Below, piece by piece: positions 61,001 to 64,000 of a stretch of DNA of 64,000 nucleotides. Location: contig NC_069124.1 of assembly GCF_026914265.1 (NCBI RefSeq), positions 85,894,915-85,958,914 of the forward strand, in the 5' to 3' direction. The position numbers were made by a program, and so were the translations under genes. Numbering within the stretch: position 1 is the stretch's first letter; each line of letters begins with the position of its first letter. The DNA is from Mya arenaria (taxonomy: Eukaryota > Mollusca > Bivalvia > Myida > Myidae). Under the pieces are notes generated by a model, which worked only from the letters and a program-made list of their open reading frames with translations, did not search any database and was not told the origin of the DNA.

Positions 61001-61977
61001 TTAGTAAAGAAGACTACACACGAATACAATGTCCGAATGATTTTGTTGTTCCAATCTTTAAGTTCCTTATTCATTTTTTCTCAAACAGTGCTTCCAGATT
61101 CGTAAAAGGACGATAGAAACATATGTTTAAAGATGTGTTATGTTTATCAAGTACTACGATCAATTGACGAGAATGCAGTAACGGATTTTAATACGACAAA
61201 ATTGCCAGCTCATTTTGTTTTTACTTTGTTGCATTTTAGAGTACTTTATGCACAAAATACAGCTAAAACAAACCAATCGTTTGTTTAAATATTTATATTG
61301 GGCAACGCTACATTTTTTTTTTCAAATTACCGTCTTTTGCTCCTTATTAGGAACACAGAACAGAACAGGGCCGTGGTGCAGTTCAACATGTGGATACATT
61401 TTGTATAGACCAATGCTACCAAAGTGTTAAGAACTACGAAACATAAAATTCTGTTCTTTATTCGCAGTTCGGTAAAAAATAATGGGCGGCAAATTGGTTC
61501 TTTATTCCTTATTCAAAATACTTTACCCAAAATACACATACAATCATACACCTTTACTACTTTTGTATTGTTTTCTTCTTTTAGCTCTCATTCAAGTCAT
61601 TTATTGACGTACACAGAAACTAAAACTTAAACAGGACAATGGATTAGAATGTGATCCTTATAGCTAAGCACATATGTATCTAAAAAACGAAGTGAAAGAA
61701 AGTAAATGTAATTATCTTAAATATACCACCTGAAATCAACATACATACAAGGAATAACAAAAAAGTAACAAAAAAATAAAATATGTTTATTGCGTTCTTA
61801 AAATAACAAAAACACCTCTGAAATCACCTGCCAGACATCACACTTTTCAATACAATCCCAAGAAGAGTTCATGTTGATTAAGTGGTGGATTTTCGCCGTG
61901 AAAGATTTGAAGTATCTTCCATGGGCGCGCGTTTTTATTTTATTTATTCGTTTAATCTTTGCCCGTAGGTAAGATTA
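58036..61977. other. No gene recognised
   Basis: AT-rich, mostly unique. A tRNA B-box-like GAGTTCAAATCCAGC (60513-60527) without a matching A box may be SINE debris. Confidence 0.4.
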
Positions 61978-62385
61978 GAAGTATCTTCTATGGACGCTCG
62001 TGTGAGATAGGTTCATCTCAACCCGAGCTAAGGGTGTTTTGCGGAAACGAAGTTTACCGAATTGAGGACAGAACTCTTTTTTGCGTCATGAAAATAATTT
62101 GCGTATAGATGTGTCATAATTCGTGTTTGTCATGGATATGCGTGCAGTGATTCAGATTATGTAAATAGTCAAACCGTTCTTTAAATTGTTCTGAGGAGAG
62201 TGCAACATTATTTCTTGGATGCAGCGTGGAAACATTTTTGGTGCCATATGAAGCGAGCAATAATTCATTTGGATTTACATATTACCAGAAGACAAGGTTT
62301 CCATGATGCTACGGACGACGGTCGTCAACAAGGGAGGTAATTGTGTGATGACAATTATTAAGAAGTCCCATACGGGAATGATTAT
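61978..62385. mobile_element. Dispersed inverted-repeat element, copy 2
   Basis: GTATCTTCTATGGACGCTCG, AGATAGGTTCATCTCAACCC and CAACAAGGGAGGTAATTGTG follow the same order as copy 1 (25661-26091). Joined head to tail with copy 3. Confidence 0.65.
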
Positions 62386-62960
62386 AAGTATCTTCCATGG
62401 CCGAGAGTGTAAGAGGGTCGGGATGAACCTATTTACACGAGCGGCTATGGTAGATGCTTTTTCTCCCACCTCAGTTAAACAAAATTAAGTAAAAATGTAT
62501 TTTTTGCTGGAACTCTTTTGTGCTTAGTGAAAATAATTGCGTACGGATATGCGATAATTCGTGGTTGTCATGGATATTCGCGCAGTGATTCAGAGTATGT
62601 AAATGGTCGGATCGGTCTTTAAATAGTTTTAAGAAGAGTGAAGCATTATTTCTTGAAAGGTGCGTGAAAACTGTTTTCTGGTGAAATTTGAAGCAAGAAA
62701 TAATTAACTAGCGTTCTAAATATTGCCACAAGACAAGGTTTCCATGATGCGCTACAGACGGCAGTCTTCAACAAGGGAGGTAATTACAATGTGGTGACCA
62801 TTAAAAGAAGTTCCATACGGGCATTTTATCTTCACCCGTGGGCAAGATAAGAATTTCTAGCATGGTTAAATTAATGGATCTACTTATCTGAGGTGTGAGA
62901 AGAGTAGTTCCAGCATGGCCAAATTTTTGGATCTGCTTATGAGAGGTGGAAGAAAATGAT
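62386..62960. mobile_element. Dispersed inverted-repeat element, copy 3
   Basis: Carries TCTTCCATGGCCGAGAGTGT, GATGCTTTTTCTCCCACCTC, CAACAAGGGAGGTAATTACA and ATCTACTTATCTGAGGTGTG in copy-1 order. The right end has about three repeats of a 50-bp CCAGCATGGCCAAAT segment. Confidence 0.65.
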
Positions 62961-64000
62961 TTCCAGCATGGCCAAATATTTTTACCTCCACTTGAATATC
63001 TGGGATTGGCGAATACCCCTGGTTAAATAATACATTGCTACACGCTCACAGTTTATAATTTAACCAAAATATTGAAAACAAAAATGGTCAAATTGGAAGC
63101 ATTTTTATCAAATATCAACTGCAGAGATTTAGCCTTCATGTATGCCATATGAAACATAACATTTTCCACGTTGATAAATACAGACTTGAGGATAAATGAT
63201 ACCTATACATTCTATTGTACGAATTTTTTTTGGCAGATACATGTGCTAGAAAATTGATTTCCTCCTGATTGTGTAGAACTTTATTACTGTAATAATTATG
63301 ACAGAAAGTAAAGCAAACAATTTTAAATATTTTTCCGCCCATTCCAGCCTTGCATTAAATTTTCGTAGTGCCTTTGCTGAAGCCCGGTTTACGATTCCTT
63401 AAATTAACACATGTTTTCTTGTATGTTCAAGGTATAGAATGGAAATTGGTTTCGATATGCTTTGGCATAACATTTTTGTTACTGTTTAACTTGATTATGA
63501 AAGATGTTTAGTTTCGTTCAAGCCGTTTAAATGAAGCGGAATCAGTCGGATGTTCATTCATTCGGGTCGATGTCGGTGTGATGAGGCAAACATCGAATAG
63601 ACTGCAGAACGTTTTGTAGCCGTTTTCCAACCATATGGACACAGCTTTCCCAATTTATATGTCGAAAATGTTCATCGAATACAAATACCATTTTCCTAAC
63701 TGCTTGTGTTGTTGTGTGTTTTGAGATAAGTTCATAATTGGTTTGCTCACATTTTAAGTGAGGAAGGAATCTTATAAACTTATCAGGCAGAAACAAACTG
63801 AAAATGTAATTACATATGTTCACCTCTATAATTTTAACATAAGACTATTTGTTATTAACGGTAATTAGTTTCATTTGAATCCAATGCTGAGGTCTTGTAG
63901 CGATAGAACCTCACTACCTATATCGCTACATCCGTCCTTTTTTTTTAGAGTATGCTTTTTGCTGTTGTCGTATGTCTTCTTCTTTCTTTTCATTTTGATT
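62961..64000. other. No gene recognised
   Basis: AT-rich flank. A minus-strand frame at 63823-63554 (89 codons, ending HTDIDPNE) has protein-like composition but no motif I recognise. Confidence 0.35.

Noticed and set aside
61350-61430. Thrombospondin-type-like GPWCSSTCG after a possible acceptor
   Set aside because: Too short, lacks the other cysteines and tryptophans of the domain, and hits a stop after about 15 codons.
63554-63823. 89-codon minus-strand frame ending HTDIDPNE
   Set aside because: Composition is plausible, but there is no recognisable motif, partner exon or splice evidence.

Overview
The window reads as nuclear DNA of an invertebrate animal, most likely a bivalve mollusc. 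Reasons: genes split by GT-AG introns, AT-rich sequence, many APE-type non-LTR retrotransposon remnants, dispersed elements with hairpin ends and central tandem repeats of the kind known from bivalves, and a very high minisatellite load. The species assignment is inference. Nothing prokaryotic or viral was seen.

One host gene could be assembled completely by hand. It is a nine-exon, minus-strand orthologue of TPGS2 (tubulin polyglutamylase complex subunit 2), with coding exons between 31596 (ATG) and 14999 (TAA). All eight introns are GT-AG, every splice phase matches, and the predicted product is 306 aa. Its introns carry three Helitron-like elements, a TA-flanked inverted-repeat element nested exactly in the end of one of them, a tRNA-like SINE, a fold-back element and a minisatellite whose 21-bp unit copies the splice acceptor of exon 7.

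Layout. 1-9.5 kb: three minus-strand LINE copies (a CR1/L2-like RT fragment, a 5'-truncated jockey/CR1-type copy with one frameshift, and a decayed near-full-length copy starting with a 2A-like motif and a PHD-like finger), plus a 21-bp minisatellite and half a fold-back element. 9.5-15 kb: no recognised gene; promoter-like NRF1/YY1 motifs, a dispersed repeat and a tRNA-like sequence. 15-31.6 kb: TPGS2. 32.5-32.8 kb: plus-strand RT relic. 33.6-52.3 kb: a block of six unrelated tandem arrays (CTA/CTG, 41, 34, 23/20, 12 and 31 bp), about 11 kb in all; the largest is about 5.9 kb. 52.3-64 kb: fold-back elements and a head-to-tail pair of a dispersed repeat, with no recognised gene.

Most long open frames here, including one of 1078 codons, are stop-free readings of tandem repeats and should not be annotated as proteins. 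The most interesting observations are the splice-site-derived minisatellite in TPGS2, the nested insertion at the Helitron-like terminus, the 2A motif in the decayed LINE, and the higher-order organisation of the large 23-bp array.
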